This document shows positions 1 through 8,817 of a stretch of 44,084 bases of DNA, in pieces. Where the stretch lies: NCBI GenBank assembly GCA_021787445.1, contig JAJYLV010000010.1:1-44084 (forward strand), written 5' to 3'. Within the stretch, counting starts at the first letter, position 1. The number at the start of each line of letters is the position of its first letter. Source of the DNA: Chloroflexota bacterium (GTDB taxonomy: Bacteria; Chloroflexota; Limnocylindria; P2-11E). The translations under genes and the position numbers were made by a program. The notes under the pieces were generated by a model. The model saw nothing but the letters and a program-made list of their open reading frames with translations. It was not told the origin of the DNA and ran no database searches.

Positions 1-1058
1 AGCTCCTCGTACATATCGATGGCGTAGCCGTCCGTCATGCCCGCGATGTAGTCGGCGACGGCGCGCTTGGTCCCGTCGCGCTCGGCGATCCTCTGGTGCT
101 CCGCCGGCATGCGGTCGGGGTGCTCCTCGAAATACGTGAGGAGGTCCCACAGCACGCCCTGCGCCTTCGCGTCCTGGCTCTTCGCCTCGCCGGCGAGGTA
201 GATGCAGTCGAACATGTACTTCCGCAGCGCGTTCGAGGCCTCGAGCACCTCGTCGCTCATCCCGATGGTGGGCTTGCCGTACGAGCTCACGACGACGTCG
301 TAGATCATGGTGTCGAGGCGCTCCTCCCGCGTCGACCCGAGCGACGTGCGGACGTCGCGCGGGATGTCCTCGTCGTCGAGGAGCCCGGCGCGGATGGCGT
401 CGTCGACGTCGTGGTGCAGGTACGCGATCTTGTCCGCGTAGCGCACCGCCCAGCCCTCGGGCGCGTCCGGCTCGCCCCACGCCGCGGTCTCGAGGCCGCC
501 CTCGGTCGGCGCGCTGTGCTTGAGGATGCCGTCACGCGTCTGGACGGTCAGGTTGAGCCCGTGCCCGCCCTTCTCGAGCTTCTCCACGATGCGGACGCTC
601 TGCTGGTTGTGGCGGAAGCCCTCGGGCAGGAAGCGCGCGATGAGCTCCTCGCCGTTGTGTCCGAACGGCGTGTGGCCGATGTCGTGCCCGAGCGCCATCG
701 CCTCGACCAGGTCCTCGTTGAGGCCGAGGGCGACGGCGATGGAGCGGCCGATCTGGCTCACCTCGAGCGTGTGCGTGAGGCGCGTCCGGTAGTGGTCGCC
801 GATCGGCGCGAGGAAGACCTGCGTCTTGTGCTTCGTCCGCCGGAACGGCTTGCTGTGGATGATCCGGTCGCGATCGACCTGGAACGCCGTCCGCGTCGGG
901 GCCGGCTCTTCCGGCGTGTCGCGCACGGCATGGGTCGAGCGCGTGGCGCGCGGCGAGAGCGCCTGGTCTTCCGCGCGCTCGACCCGCTCACGGATGCGCA
1001 GCGAGGCGACCTGGCGCGTGCGCGACAGACGCGCGGTGACACCCGTGTCCGTCGCCAT
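1..1058 (-). CDS. dgt: Deoxyguanosinetriphosphate triphosphohydrolase (dGTPase), C-terminus cut by window edge
   Basis: Hydrolyses dGTP (or dNTPs) to the nucleoside and triphosphate, a cytoplasmic control on dNTP pools. The HD-domain metal and phosphate residues are visible: His96 in RLTHTLEV, the His125-Asp126 pair in ALGHDIGHTPFGHNG, and Asp209 in RYADKIAY. IHSKPFRRTKHKTQVF near residue 67 is typical of the family. About 352 residues are present and the 3' end runs off the window. The start is ATG at 1058; an in-frame GTG at 1064 directly follows a stop codon. A TAGGCT box ends 8 bases before the ATG, which suggests a leaderless transcript. The gene lies 26 bases after the aminotransferase stop and could also be read as the last gene of the ppdK operon. 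Confidence 0.93.
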   Translation of the reverse strand, partial: MATDTGVTARLSRTRQVASLRIRERVERAEDQALSPRATRSTHAVRDTPEEPAPTRTAFQVDRDRIIHSKPFRRTKHKTQVFLAPIGDHYRTRLTHTLEVSQIGRSIAVALGLNEDLVEAMALGHDIGHTPFGHNGEELIARFLPEGFRHNQQSVRIVEKLEKGGHGLNLTVQTRDGILKHSAPTEGGLETAAWGEPDAPEGWAVRYADKIAYLHHDVDDAIRAGLLDDEDIPRDVRTSLGSTREERLDTMIYDVVVSSYGKPTIGMSDEVLEASNALRKYMFDCIYLAGEAKSQDAKAQGVLWDLLTYFEEHPDRMPAEHQRIAERDGTKRAVADYIAGMTDGYAIDMYEE

Positions 1059-1066
1059 GGTCACCT

Positions 1067-1072
1067 AGCCTA
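1067..1072 (-). promoter_or_regulatory. -10-like TAGGCT box of dgt
   Basis: TAGGCT lies 8 bases before the dgt ATG, the same spacing as boxes upstream of recO, the holin-like gene and the polyprenyl synthase. No convincing -35 hexamer is seen. The call rests on the repeated spacing. Confidence 0.35.
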
Positions 1073-1084
1073 GATCGGCGCCTG

Positions 1085-2266
1085 TTAGCGGGCGACCTTC
1101 TCGCGCGCGAGGAAGGCCGCTTCAGCGGCCTTGGCGCCGCTCCCGAGCCGCACCTCCACCCCCGTCTCCGCGAGCGCCAGCTCGGTGCCGGCGACCGTCG
1201 CGAGGACCTCGAGCTCGTTCAGCCACCCGAGGTGGCCGATGCGGAAGAGCTTGCCCTTCACCTTCGAAAGGCCACTCCCGAGCGCGAGGCCGAAGCGCTC
1301 GCGCGCGCGGCGGATGACGTCGTCGGCGTCGATCCCCGGGGGCATCGTGACGGCGGTGAGCGAGTGCGAGTACGCGTCGGCATCCGTGCACCAGATGTCG
1401 AGGTCCCACGCGCGGACGGCGGCGCGGACGGCGTCGGCGAGCCGGCGATGACGCTCGAACACGTTCTGCAAGCCCTCCTCGGCGAACATGTCCAGCGCCT
1501 CGCGCAGGCCGAACAGAAGGAGCGTCGCCGGCGTGTACGGGAAGAAGCCCGCCTCGTTCTCGCGCAGGATCGCGCGCCAGTCGAAGAAGCTCCGCGGGCT
1601 GCCGCCACGCTCGCTCGCCGCGAGGGCACGCGGGCCGACGCACACGATGCCCAGGCCGGGCGGGAGCATGAGGCCCTTCTGGCTCCCGGTGACCGCGACG
1701 TCGACGCGCCACTCGTCGAACCGGAAGTCCATGCAGCCGAGGCCGCTCACGCTGTCGACGACGAGGAGAGCGTCGTGGCCGGCGGCATCGATCGCTCCGC
1801 GCACGGCCGCGACGTCGTTGCGCACGCCCGTCGACGTCTCGTTGTGGACCAGGAGGACGGCGCGGTACCCCATCTCGGTGTCGTCGCGGAGCGCCTCCTC
1901 GACGACCTTCGCCGGCACGGGCCGGTGCCAGTCCGTCGGGAGCACGTCGACGTGGATCTTGTGGTCGGCCGCGACCTTCGTGAAGCCGTCCGCGAAGTGG
2001 CCGTTGTCGAACGCGAGCACACGGTCGCCGGGCGCGAGCGTGTTGACGAGCGCGGCCTCCCACGCGCCGGTCCCGGACGCGGGGAAGATGACCGGTCGCC
2101 CGTGCTCCGTCTGGAAGATCCGCGCGAGGTCGGGCAAGAGGCCCTTGACGAGCGCGGCGAACTCGGGCGAGCGGTGGTCGATGACCGCGCGGTCCATCGC
2201 CCGCAGGACGCGGTCGGGAACGTTCGTCGGCCCGGGGATCTGGAGGAACGGCCGGCCCGGCGTCAC
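1085..2266 (-). CDS. Class V aminotransferase, serine-pyruvate / alanine-glyoxylate type
   Basis: PLP enzyme of the alanine-glyoxylate / serine-glyoxylate (PucG-like) aminotransferase family, 393 aa, the usual length. It starts with the family opening LQIPGPTNVPDR. Asp171 in DSVSGLG should bind the cofactor pyridine nitrogen, and Lys197 in TGSQKGLMLPPG is the Schiff-base lysine. The GTG start at 2266 overlaps the ppdK stop by four bases (GTGA), so the two are translationally coupled. The natural amino donor (serine, alanine or ureidoglycine) cannot be told from sequence. Pairing with ppdK suggests glyoxylate/serine/pyruvate metabolism; that is inference. Confidence 0.9.
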   Translation of the reverse strand: MTPGRPFLQIPGPTNVPDRVLRAMDRAVIDHRSPEFAALVKGLLPDLARIFQTEHGRPVIFPASGTGAWEAALVNTLAPGDRVLAFDNGHFADGFTKVAADHKIHVDVLPTDWHRPVPAKVVEEALRDDTEMGYRAVLLVHNETSTGVRNDVAAVRGAIDAAGHDALLVVDSVSGLGCMDFRFDEWRVDVAVTGSQKGLMLPPGLGIVCVGPRALAASERGGSPRSFFDWRAILRENEAGFFPYTPATLLLFGLREALDMFAEEGLQNVFERHRRLADAVRAAVRAWDLDIWCTDADAYSHSLTAVTMPPGIDADDVIRRARERFGLALGSGLSKVKGKLFRIGHLGWLNELEVLATVAGTELALAETGVEVRLGSGAKAAEAAFLAREKVAR

Positions 2267-4983
2267 TTGTCCTTCGCCGCCCCGCCCGCGAGCGCGGCTT
2301 GCGCGGCCGCGAGACGCGCGCTCGGGACGCGGAACGTGGACGGCGAGACGTACGTGAGCCCGGCGCGGTGGAAGAAGTCGATCGACGCCGGATCGCCGCC
2401 GTGCTCGCCGCAGATCCCGATCTTCAGCTCCGGCCGGGTCTTCCGTCCGCGGTCGACCCCCATCCGGACCATGGCGCCGACGCCTTCCTGGTCGATGCTC
2501 ACGAAGGGGTCGGTCGGGATGATCTTCTCCTCGACGTAGCGCGTGAGGAACGACTTCTGGGCGTCGTCGCGCGAGATCCCGAGGACGGTCTGCGTGAGGT
2601 CGTTGGTGCCGAAGGAGAAGAACTCCGTCTTCTGCGCGATCTCGTCGGCGATGACGCAGGCGCGCGGGATCTCGATCATCGTCCCGAACTTGAAGGGGAT
2701 CGTGGTCTTGCGCTCCTTCTCGACCCCCGCGGCGACGCTGAACACCCGCTCGCGCAGCCGCTCGAGCTCTCCCATCGTCCCGACGAGCGGCATCATGATC
2801 TCGGGCTTCGCGACGATCCCCTTCGCCGCGACGTCCGCGGCGGCGCCGAGGATCGCGCGGACCTGCATCTCCAGGATCTCGGGGAAGACCAGGAGCAGCC
2901 GGCAGCCGCGGAGCCCGAGCATCGGGTTCTCCTCGGCGAGCTGCGCGCGGCGCGCCTCGACGTGGGCCTTCGTCTTTGCCGTCGAGAGGCCCGTGATCTT
3001 CGCGAGGGCCTTCAGGTCGATGTCGCGCAAGAACTCGTGCAGGGGCGGGTCGATGAGCCGGATGACGACGGAGAGCCCGTCCATCTCCTTGTAGATCTCG
3101 CGGAAGTCCTTCGTCTGGAACGGCAGCAGCTTCCTCAGGTACCGCCGGCGCTCCTCGACGTTGTCGGCGAGGATCATCGCCTGCACGTACGGGAGGCGGT
3201 CCGCCTCGCGGAACATGTGCTCCGTCCGCGCGAGGCCGACGCCCTCGGCGCCGAAGCGGCGCGCGCGGCGGCACTCGCCCGGAGTATCGGCGTTCACCCA
3301 CACCCCGAGGCGCTTCACCTCGTTCGCCCACCCGAGGACGATGTGGAGGTCCTTCTCCTTCTCGTAGTCGGCCGCCTCCGTCGGGAGCTCGCCGACGAAG
3401 ACCTCGCCGGTCGTGCCGTCGATGGAGACCATGCCGCCTTCCTTCAGCGTCTTGCTCCCCACGCGCATCGTCCGCTTGGCGAGGTCGACCTGGAGCTCGC
3501 CCATCCCGGTCACGCACGGCAGCCCGAGGCCCCGCGCGACGACCGCGGCGTGGCTGGTCGAGCCGCCGCGTGACGTCAGGATCCCCGCCGCCGCGACCAT
3601 GCCGTGGAAGTCCTCCGGCGACGTCTCCGGCCGCACCAGCAGCACCGTCTCGCCCTTGCCCTTCCACTCGACCGCGCGGTCCGCCTCGAACACGGCGCGT
3701 CCCGTGGCCGCGCCCGGCGACGCGTTGAGGCCCTTGCCGAGGTAGCGGCCCTCCTTGCGGGCCCGCTCGACGGCCCTCTCGTCGAAGCGCGGGAGGAGGA
3801 GCTGATCGACCTGCACCGGGTCGACGCGGCGCAGCGCCTCCCTCTTGTCGATGAGGCCCTCGTTCACCATGTCGACGGCGATCTTCACCGCGGCGCGCGC
3901 CGTCCGCTTCCCCGTGCGCGTCTGCAGCATGTACAGCTTGCCGCGCTCGATCGTGAACTCGAGGTCCTGCATGTCCTTGTAGTGCTTCTCGAGGCGCTCG
4001 GCGATCTGGGTGAACTGCCGATAGGCCCGTGGCAGATCCTTCGCGAGCTCGGCGAGCTTCTTCGGCGTGCGGATGCCGGCGACGACGTCCTCGCCCTGCG
4101 CGTTGAGGAGGTACTCGCCGAAGATGCTCTTCTCCCCGGTGTTCGGCTCGCGCGTGAAGGCGACGCCGGTGCCCGAGTCGTTCCCCATGTTCCCGAAGAC
4201 CATCGTCACGACCGAGACCGCCGTCCCGAGATCGTCCGGGATCTTGTTCACCTTTCGGTAGTCGACGGCTCGCTTCCCCGACCATGACCTGAACACGGCC
4301 TCGATCGCGAGCCGCAGCTGATCCTGCGGGTCGGCCGGGAAATCCCTTCCCGCTTCCTTGCGCACGATCTTCTTCAGGTCGTCGACGAGCTTCTTCAGGT
4401 GGCCGGCGTCGAGGTCGGTGTCCTGCTTCGCGTGCGCCTTCTTCTTCGCGGCCTCGAGCGCGGCGTCGAGCTTCTCGCCGTCGATGCCGAGGACGATGCG
4501 CCCGAACATCTGGATGAAGCGGCGGTAGGCGTCCCACGCGAAGCGCTCGTTCCCGGTCTGCTTTTGCAGACCCTCGCGCGAGCGGTCGTTGAGGCCGAGG
4601 TTGAGGACGGTGTCCATCATCCCGGGCATCGACATCGCCGCGCCGGAGCGCACGGACACGAGGAGCGGATCGTTCGCGTCGCCGAGACGCTTCCCCGTCT
4701 CGCGCTCGACGGTCGTGGTGCCCTCCACGACCTGCTCCCAGAGGCCGTCGGGGAGCTTCTCGCCTTTGGCGAAGTACGCGTTGCAGGCCTCGGTGGTGAT
4801 CGTGAACCCCGGCGGCACGGGCAGGCCCGCATTCGTCATCTCGGCGAGCCCAGCCCCCTTCCCACCGAGCAGCGAACGCATCGAAGCGTTCCCTTCCGCC
4901 TTGCCACCACCGAAGAGATAGACCCACTTCGTGGCGGAGGGACGACCGGCGGCGGACGAGGGAGCAGCGGTCTCGACGGCCAT
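2263..4983 (-). CDS. ppdK: Pyruvate, phosphate dikinase
   Basis: Interconverts pyruvate + ATP + phosphate and PEP + AMP + PPi in the cytoplasm. The 906 aa match the full-length family. The N-terminal nucleotide-binding domain carries LLGGKGAGLAEM. The swivelling phosphohistidine domain has GGSTSHAAVVARG with His478. The C-terminal TIM barrel ends with GICGEHGGDP, whose Cys858 is the expected pyruvate-side catalytic residue. ATG at 4983 is preceded by a strong AGAAGGAGG ribosome-binding site, unlike its neighbours with leaderless-looking starts. It is first in the operon ppdK-aminotransferase and reads divergently from the holin-like gene. Confidence 0.97.
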   Translation of the reverse strand: MAVETAAPSSAAGRPSATKWVYLFGGGKAEGNASMRSLLGGKGAGLAEMTNAGLPVPPGFTITTEACNAYFAKGEKLPDGLWEQVVEGTTTVERETGKRLGDANDPLLVSVRSGAAMSMPGMMDTVLNLGLNDRSREGLQKQTGNERFAWDAYRRFIQMFGRIVLGIDGEKLDAALEAAKKKAHAKQDTDLDAGHLKKLVDDLKKIVRKEAGRDFPADPQDQLRLAIEAVFRSWSGKRAVDYRKVNKIPDDLGTAVSVVTMVFGNMGNDSGTGVAFTREPNTGEKSIFGEYLLNAQGEDVVAGIRTPKKLAELAKDLPRAYRQFTQIAERLEKHYKDMQDLEFTIERGKLYMLQTRTGKRTARAAVKIAVDMVNEGLIDKREALRRVDPVQVDQLLLPRFDERAVERARKEGRYLGKGLNASPGAATGRAVFEADRAVEWKGKGETVLLVRPETSPEDFHGMVAAAGILTSRGGSTSHAAVVARGLGLPCVTGMGELQVDLAKRTMRVGSKTLKEGGMVSIDGTTGEVFVGELPTEAADYEKEKDLHIVLGWANEVKRLGVWVNADTPGECRRARRFGAEGVGLARTEHMFREADRLPYVQAMILADNVEERRRYLRKLLPFQTKDFREIYKEMDGLSVVIRLIDPPLHEFLRDIDLKALAKITGLSTAKTKAHVEARRAQLAEENPMLGLRGCRLLLVFPEILEMQVRAILGAAADVAAKGIVAKPEIMMPLVGTMGELERLRERVFSVAAGVEKERKTTIPFKFGTMIEIPRACVIADEIAQKTEFFSFGTNDLTQTVLGISRDDAQKSFLTRYVEEKIIPTDPFVSIDQEGVGAMVRMGVDRGRKTRPELKIGICGEHGGDPASIDFFHRAGLTYVSPSTFRVPSARLAAAQAALAGGAAKDK

Positions 4984-5042
4984 GCGAGAAGCCTCCTTCT
5001 GGGGACCTGGACCGCACGCATTCTGGCAGAAGACGTGCTCCC

Positions 5043-5070
5043 TTGGCCGTCGTGCCGTCCGTGATAGCGT
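5043..5070 (+). promoter_or_regulatory. Promoter of the holin-like gene (TTGGCC, extended -10 TGATAGCGT)
   Basis: TTGGCC at 5043-5048 is followed after 16 bases by TAGCGT at 5065-5070, preceded by TG as in extended -10 sites. The ATG of the next gene lies 8 bases further on, so the transcript would begin at or very near the start codon. Confidence 0.45.
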
Positions 5071-5078
5071 CCGGCGAG

Positions 5079-5471
5079 ATGCACGAGCGACCGGGCTATC
5101 GGACCCTTTTTGGACGCATTCGCGACAACGTACGGACATACGTCCGCAAGCAGCTCCTCCTGCCGCGGCAGGAGATCGCGGAGATCATCCAAGCGAATCT
5201 CCGAGCGGTCAAATGGCTCGCCGTCTCGCTCGTGCTGCTCCTCCTCTTCCTCGTCTCGTTCGTGATCCTGCTCGTCGCGATCGTCGCGATCTGGCTGCCG
5301 CTGTGGCTCGCCGCCCTCATCGTGACCGTGGCGCTGCTCGTCGCGGCCGCGCTCGTCGGCTTCCGCGGCTACAAGCTGCTCGAGCTCCACGGCCCGACGC
5401 GATCCATCGACTCGTTCAAGGAGACGATCTCATGGGCGAAAGCCCGTCTGCTCGGACGCAGCGAGAGCTAG
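5079..5471 (+). CDS. Holin-like small membrane protein (phage holin family / Actinobacterial holin X-like)
   Basis: A 130-aa protein with a charged N-terminal amphipathic stretch (RDNVRTYVRKQLLLPRQEIAE), then two hydrophobic membrane segments at about residues 45-72 and 74-95, and a short cytoplasmic tail. This layout fits the holin-superfamily proteins found chromosomally in actinobacteria and Chloroflexota, where the function is unknown. ATG 5079 is chosen because it sits 8 bases after a -10-like box; an in-frame codon at 5043 would add 12 unconserved residues. The gene overlaps the next by 40 bases in another frame, so the two products probably act together, perhaps in envelope stress. There are no phage genes nearby, so a lysis role is unlikely. 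Confidence 0.7.
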   Translation: MHERPGYRTLFGRIRDNVRTYVRKQLLLPRQEIAEIIQANLRAVKWLAVSLVLLLLFLVSFVILLVAIVAIWLPLWLAALIVTVALLVAAALVGFRGYKLLELHGPTRSIDSFKETISWAKARLLGRSES

Positions 5472-5899
5472 CCGATCTCCGCGGGCAGATCGAGCGCGAC
5501 GTCGACGCGCTGAAGGAGCGCGTCCGCGAGGACGTCGACCTCCGGAACCTGGTGCGGCGTCAGCCGTTCGCCGTCGTCGGCGGCCTCGGCTCGCTCGTCA
5601 GCGCCGCGGCGCTCATCGTCGTGCGCAAGGCACGCGCGTCGCGCACCGCAGAGCAGCGCGTCGACGTCCTCGTCGAGGGCTTCGGGGGGCGGATCGACAA
5701 GCTCCGAGGCAAGGCGCGCAAGCGCTTCCGCGAGCAGCTGAAGAGGGAGATGGCCGAGGTCGAGGCCTCGGGCCCCAAGGAGGTGGCCGTCGGCGTCGCG
5801 TCCGCCGCGCTCACGTCGCTCGCGACGACGATGGCGAAGAGCCTCGGCCGGCGCCTCCTGGGCGACGAGACGACGAGCGAGGACGGCCGCCGGGCCTAG
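5432..5899 (+). CDS. DUF3618/YqjD-like membrane-anchored protein
   Basis: A 155-aa protein. Residues 8-40 form a charged helix (RELADLRGQIERDVDALKER) resembling DUF3618/ElaB-YqjD stress proteins. One membrane segment follows at about 46-65, then a basic helical region and an alanine-rich hydrophobic stretch. The ATG lies inside the preceding holin-like gene, giving a 40-base out-of-frame overlap. The start is supported by the amphipathic helix beginning immediately after it. The gene converges on the unknown gene at 5901-6374 with a gap of one base. The exact role is unknown; family members bind ribosomes or sit at the inner membrane in stationary phase. Confidence 0.62.
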   Translation: MGESPSARTQRELADLRGQIERDVDALKERVREDVDLRNLVRRQPFAVVGGLGSLVSAAALIVVRKARASRTAEQRVDVLVEGFGGRIDKLRGKARKRFREQLKREMAEVEASGPKEVAVGVASAALTSLATTMAKSLGRRLLGDETTSEDGRRA

Positions 5900-5900
5900 C

Positions 5901-6374
5901 TCAGGCCCACAGGTCGCGCAGGCCGAGGTCGAGGTCGCTCAGCGCCGCGCTCTCCTCGTCGTCGATCGTCAGCGCCGCCCAGCGCTCCTGCGTGACGCTC
6001 GCGAGGAACGGCTCGCCGTCGCCGTGGACCAGGGCGATGTCCTGCGGAAGGTCCGGCGGACACCAGCCGTAGAGGTGGTCCGTCGCCTCGGCGACGATGT
6101 CGAGGACGTCGGGAACGACGCGGTAGCGGTACACGCGGCCCCTCGCGTCGCCCTCCAGCTGCGTTCCCGGCCAGTCGCGCTCGTCGCTCTCCTTCGTGCA
6201 GTACGGCGCGAGGTCCTCGAGCAGCTTCCGCCCGGCTGGGAGGAGGGGATCGCCTCCCCCCGGCAGCGGCACGACGACGAGGAGGAGCTCCGCCGTCCAT
6301 GGCAGAGCGCGGTAGAGGAGATCGTGGTACGTGCGCCCGCTCGGCTCGATCCCGACCTCGAGGGCCTTCCTCAC
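5901..6374 (-). CDS. Unrecognised 157-aa protein coupled to glyS
   Basis: I do not recognise this family. The GTG start at 6374 overlaps the glyS stop (GTGA), and the product of 157 aa is acidic, with no signal peptide or clear membrane segment. Visible features are a buried-looking core [15 protein letters not shown], an aromatic-rich middle ([14 protein letters not shown]) and an acidic end ([14 protein letters not shown]). Codon use matches the neighbours, which supports a real gene. Coupling to glyS suggests co-expression only; no enzymatic role can be inferred. Confidence 0.65.
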   Translation of the reverse strand: MRKALEVGIEPSGRTYHDLLYRALPWTAELLLVVVPLPGGGDPLLPAGRKLLEDLAPYCTKESDERDWPGTQLEGDARGRVYRYRVVPDVLDIVAEATDHLYGWCPPDLPQDIALVHGDGEPFLASVTQERWAALTIDDEESAALSDLDLGLRDLWA

Positions 6375-7726
6375 CCGATCGGGAGCTTCTCGCGGATCCG
6401 CTCCGCCAGCTCGGCGATGGGGACGCGCACCTGCGCCATCGAGTCGCGCTCGCGGATCGTGACCTGCTTGTCCTCGAGCGAGTCGAAGTCGACGGTGACG
6501 CACAGCGGCGTGCCGATCTCGTCCTGCCGGCGGTAGCGCCGGCCGATCGACTGCGCCTCGTCGAAGGTGCTCATGAAGTGCGGCCGCACCGCCGCCCACA
6601 CCTCGCGCGCGAGAGGCGCGAGCTTCTCGTTCTTCGAGAGCGGCAGGACCGCGACCTTGTACGGGGCGAGCGCGGGATGGAGCCGCAGGACGACGCGCGT
6701 CCCGTCCTTGTCGGGCTCCTCGTCGTACGCCGCGAGAAGGAACGCGAACGTCCCGCGGTCCGCGCCGCCGGAGGTCTCGACGACGTTCGGGATGAACTTC
6801 TCCTGGGTGAGATCGTCGAAGTACGACAGGTCCTTGCCGGAGTACTCGCTGTGCCGCCGCAGGTCCCAGTCGCCCCGGTCGTGGATCCCCTCGAGCTCCT
6901 TGAATCCCCCGAAGGGGTAGTCGAACTCGATGTCGACGGCGCGCTTCGCGTAGTGCGCGAGCTCGTTCGGCGCGTGCTCACGGAAGCGCAGCTTGCCCTC
7001 GGGGATGCCGTACGCCGTGTACCAGCGCATCCGCTCGGCGCGCCACTCCTCGAACTTCGCCGCCCCTTCGCCCGGGTGGACGAAGTACTGCATCTCCATC
7101 TGCTCGAACTCGAGGGAGCGGTAGAGGAAGTTGCCGGGGGTGATCTCGTTGCGGAACGCCTTCCCGATCTGCGCGATGCCGAAGGGGATGCGCCGCCGCG
7201 TCGCCTGCTGCACGTTCTCGAAGTCGACGTAGATCCCCTGCGCGGTCTCCGGGCGTAGCCACGCGACCGAGGCCGTGTCCTCCATCGGCCCGACGAACGT
7301 CTTGAACATGAGGTTGAAGCGCCGCGGCACCGTGAGCGTCTTCTTCCCGCACACCGGGCACCCGAGCGACGAGACGTCGACGTCCCCCGCGCGCCAGGCG
7401 TCGATGAGCCGCTCGCCGCCGGGCAGGTCGTCGATGCGGAAGCGGTGCTTGCACTCCCGGCAGTCGACGAGCGGGTCGATGAAGTTCTCGACGTGCCCCG
7501 ACGCCTCCCACACCCGCGGGTGCATGAGGATCGCGGCGTCGAGGCCGACGACGTCCTCGCGCAGCTGGACCATCGCGCGCCACCACGCGCGCTTGACATT
7601 GTTCTTGAGCTCGACGCCGAGCGGGCCGAAGTCCCACGTCGACCCCGCTCCGCCGTAGATCTCGCTCGACGGGAACACGAATCCGCGCCGCTTGGCGAGC
7701 GAGACGATCTTCTCGTTCAGGTCCAC
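6371..7726 (-). CDS. glyS: Glycyl-tRNA synthetase, dimeric eukaryotic/archaeal-like type
   Basis: Charges tRNA-Gly. It is the single-chain class II enzyme (alpha2 type, 451 aa), not the alpha2beta2 form. The class II motifs are visible: [18 protein letters not shown] at the N-terminus, [21 protein letters not shown] (motif 2) in the middle and a C-terminal anticodon-binding domain ending in [17 protein letters not shown] plus CPVCGKK pair forms the inserted zinc knuckle. GTG at 7726 is preceded by a long GGAGGAGGAG ribosome-binding site. The gene is downstream of recO and separated from it by a palindromic element; its stop overlaps the next gene. Confidence 0.96.
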   Translation of the reverse strand: MDLNEKIVSLAKRRGFVFPSSEIYGGAGSTWDFGPLGVELKNNVKRAWWRAMVQLREDVVGLDAAILMHPRVWEASGHVENFIDPLVDCRECKHRFRIDDLPGGERLIDAWRAGDVDVSSLGCPVCGKKTLTVPRRFNLMFKTFVGPMEDTASVAWLRPETAQGIYVDFENVQQATRRRIPFGIAQIGKAFRNEITPGNFLYRSLEFEQMEMQYFVHPGEGAAKFEEWRAERMRWYTAYGIPEGKLRFREHAPNELAHYAKRAVDIEFDYPFGGFKELEGIHDRGDWDLRRHSEYSGKDLSYFDDLTQEKFIPNVVETSGGADRGTFAFLLAAYDEEPDKDGTRVVLRLHPALAPYKVAVLPLSKNEKLAPLAREVWAAVRPHFMSTFDEAQSIGRRYRRQDEIGTPLCVTVDFDSLEDKQVTIRERDSMAQVRVPIAELAERIREKLPIG

Positions 7727-7757
7727 TGTCGAGGCTCCTCCTCCTCCTATGCGTCCG

Positions 7758-7929
7758 GCAGCGCGAGGCGGGGCGACGCACCCGCTGGCGGCCTCGGCGT
7801 CTCGCTCCGGGGCCTGCTCCCCCCGGCCCATTCCTCGTGCTCGGTGTCCATTGCGCTGGCCGGGGCGCGGTCGCAGGCCCCTCGCGAGATCGCCTTCGCC
7901 CGCCGCGACATCGCCCCGCCTCGCGCTGC
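7758..7929. repeat. Palindromic interspersed element, copy A (19-bp perfect terminal inverted repeats)
   Basis: The recO-glyS gap contains a 172-base element bounded by a perfect 19-base inverted repeat, 7758-7776 against 7911-7929. Just inside the arms, 7775-7805 matches 25477-25507 at 30 of 31 bases, and 7891-7926 matches the right half of copy B closely. Copy A carries about 90 extra bases between these shared halves. No transposase is nearby and no target duplication is obvious. It could act as a hairpin in the recO-glyS transcript, as a processing site, or be a non-autonomous mobile element. Confidence 0.75.
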
Positions 7930-7982
7930 GGTGCCGCTGCTGGTCACGATGGCGTCGCCCGGCGTCGCGCTGAGGGCCCGCG

Positions 7983-8768
7983 TCAAGAGACGGTAACGCT
8001 CGAACGCCGCGGGAGGCGCGCCAGCTCGTCGATGAGGCGCGCCGACGCGATCTCGCGGTCGAGCACGTTCTGGAGGAACGCCCGCAGGTGCCGCTCCAGC
8101 TCCTGCTCGAGCGCCGCGTCGATCCGCAGCTTCGCCGCCGCCGCGAAGTCGCTCGACAGCAGGTAGCGGAGCGACTTCAGCGCGCGCACCGACAGCGCCG
8201 GGAGTCCGCTGATCGAGCGGTCGATGCACTCGACGCACACGACGCCGCCGTCGAGGGGGCTCCATCCGTTCGTCGCCTCGCGCAGCGCGCCGCCGCACCG
8301 CGCGCAGGCCAGGAGCTCGGGGCGGAAGCCCGTGCGGTCGAGGAGGTGGAGATCCCACCAGCGGCACACGAAGGACGGGATGTGGCCCACCTCGAGGTGG
8401 CGGAGCGCGGTCTCGACCAGCTCGAAGACGGGCGCCGCCGGAGCGTGCTCCGCCGTCGAGCGGTCCGCGATCTCGGCGATGTACCAGGCCGCCGCGATGC
8501 GGTCGAGGTCCTCGCGGAGCAGGCGGTACGTCGACCGCGACTCGGCGCCGGTGAGGACGTCCAGCTCGCGGCCGCGGGCGAGCTGGAACGTGGCGTGCGA
8601 GAGCGGCTCGGCGTACCCCGCGAGGCGGCTGGTCGGGCGCCGGATGCCCTTGGCGATGGCCTTCACCTTGCCGAAATGGCGTGTGAGGAGCGTGAGGATG
8701 CGGTCGGCCTCGCCGAGATCGAGCGTCTTGAGGACGATGGCCTCGGCCCGGTACGTGCGAGATGCCAT
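7983..8768 (-). CDS. recO: DNA repair protein RecO
   Basis: Recombination mediator that loads RecA on SSB-coated DNA with RecR. The 261 aa fit the family. The N-terminal OB-fold is recognisable ([20 protein letters not shown], then [17 protein letters not shown]). The zinc knuckle CARCGG...CVEC is near residues 148-170, followed by the helical C-terminus. ATG 8768 has no Shine-Dalgarno sequence but lies 8 bases after TAGCAT. The gene is divergent from the polyprenyl synthase with only 49 bases between start codons, so both promoters share the gap. Confidence 0.95.
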   Translation of the reverse strand: MASRTYRAEAIVLKTLDLGEADRILTLLTRHFGKVKAIAKGIRRPTSRLAGYAEPLSHATFQLARGRELDVLTGAESRSTYRLLREDLDRIAAAWYIAEIADRSTAEHAPAAPVFELVETALRHLEVGHIPSFVCRWWDLHLLDRTGFRPELLACARCGGALREATNGWSPLDGGVVCVECIDRSISGLPALSVRALKSLRYLLSSDFAAAAKLRIDAALEQELERHLRAFLQNVLDREIASARLIDELARLPRRSSVTVS

Positions 8769-8776
8769 GCCAGACG

Positions 8777-8803
8777 ATGCTAGCGGCCCGTACTCCGTAT
8801 CAT
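8777..8803. promoter_or_regulatory. Divergent promoter region: TAGCAT (recO, minus) and TATCAT (polyprenyl synthase, plus)
   Basis: On the minus strand TAGCAT (8777-8782) ends 8 bases before the recO ATG. On the plus strand TATCAT (8798-8803) ends 8 bases before an in-frame GTG at 8812 of the polyprenyl synthase. Neither has a good -35 hexamer. Both spacings would place the first transcribed base at the start codon. Confidence 0.4.
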
Positions 8804-8817
8804 CGGTCGAGGTGGCG

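Noticed and set aside
1232-2539. A 435-codon open frame on the plus strand opposite the aminotransferase and ppdK genes
   Set aside because: It is a GC-driven shadow of real minus-strand genes: its protein is dominated by Arg, Glu, Asp, Leu and Val without motifs. Many similar plus-strand frames cover the ribosomal cluster.
1085-5017. A continuous 1310-codon minus-strand frame joining the aminotransferase with upstream sequence
   Set aside because: Only the last 393 codons are a real protein. The upstream part is an Arg-rich shadow of ppdK, so this is not a gene fusion.
5079-5899. Prophage or lysis cassette suggested by the holin-like protein
   Set aside because: No endolysin, capsid, integrase or other phage gene is nearby, base composition is unchanged, and the family is commonly chromosomal.
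7727-7757. Start of glyS further upstream in the same open frame
   Set aside because: The upstream codons fall within the palindromic element and encode low-complexity sequence; the GTG at 7726 has a strong ribosome-binding site and the right N-terminus.
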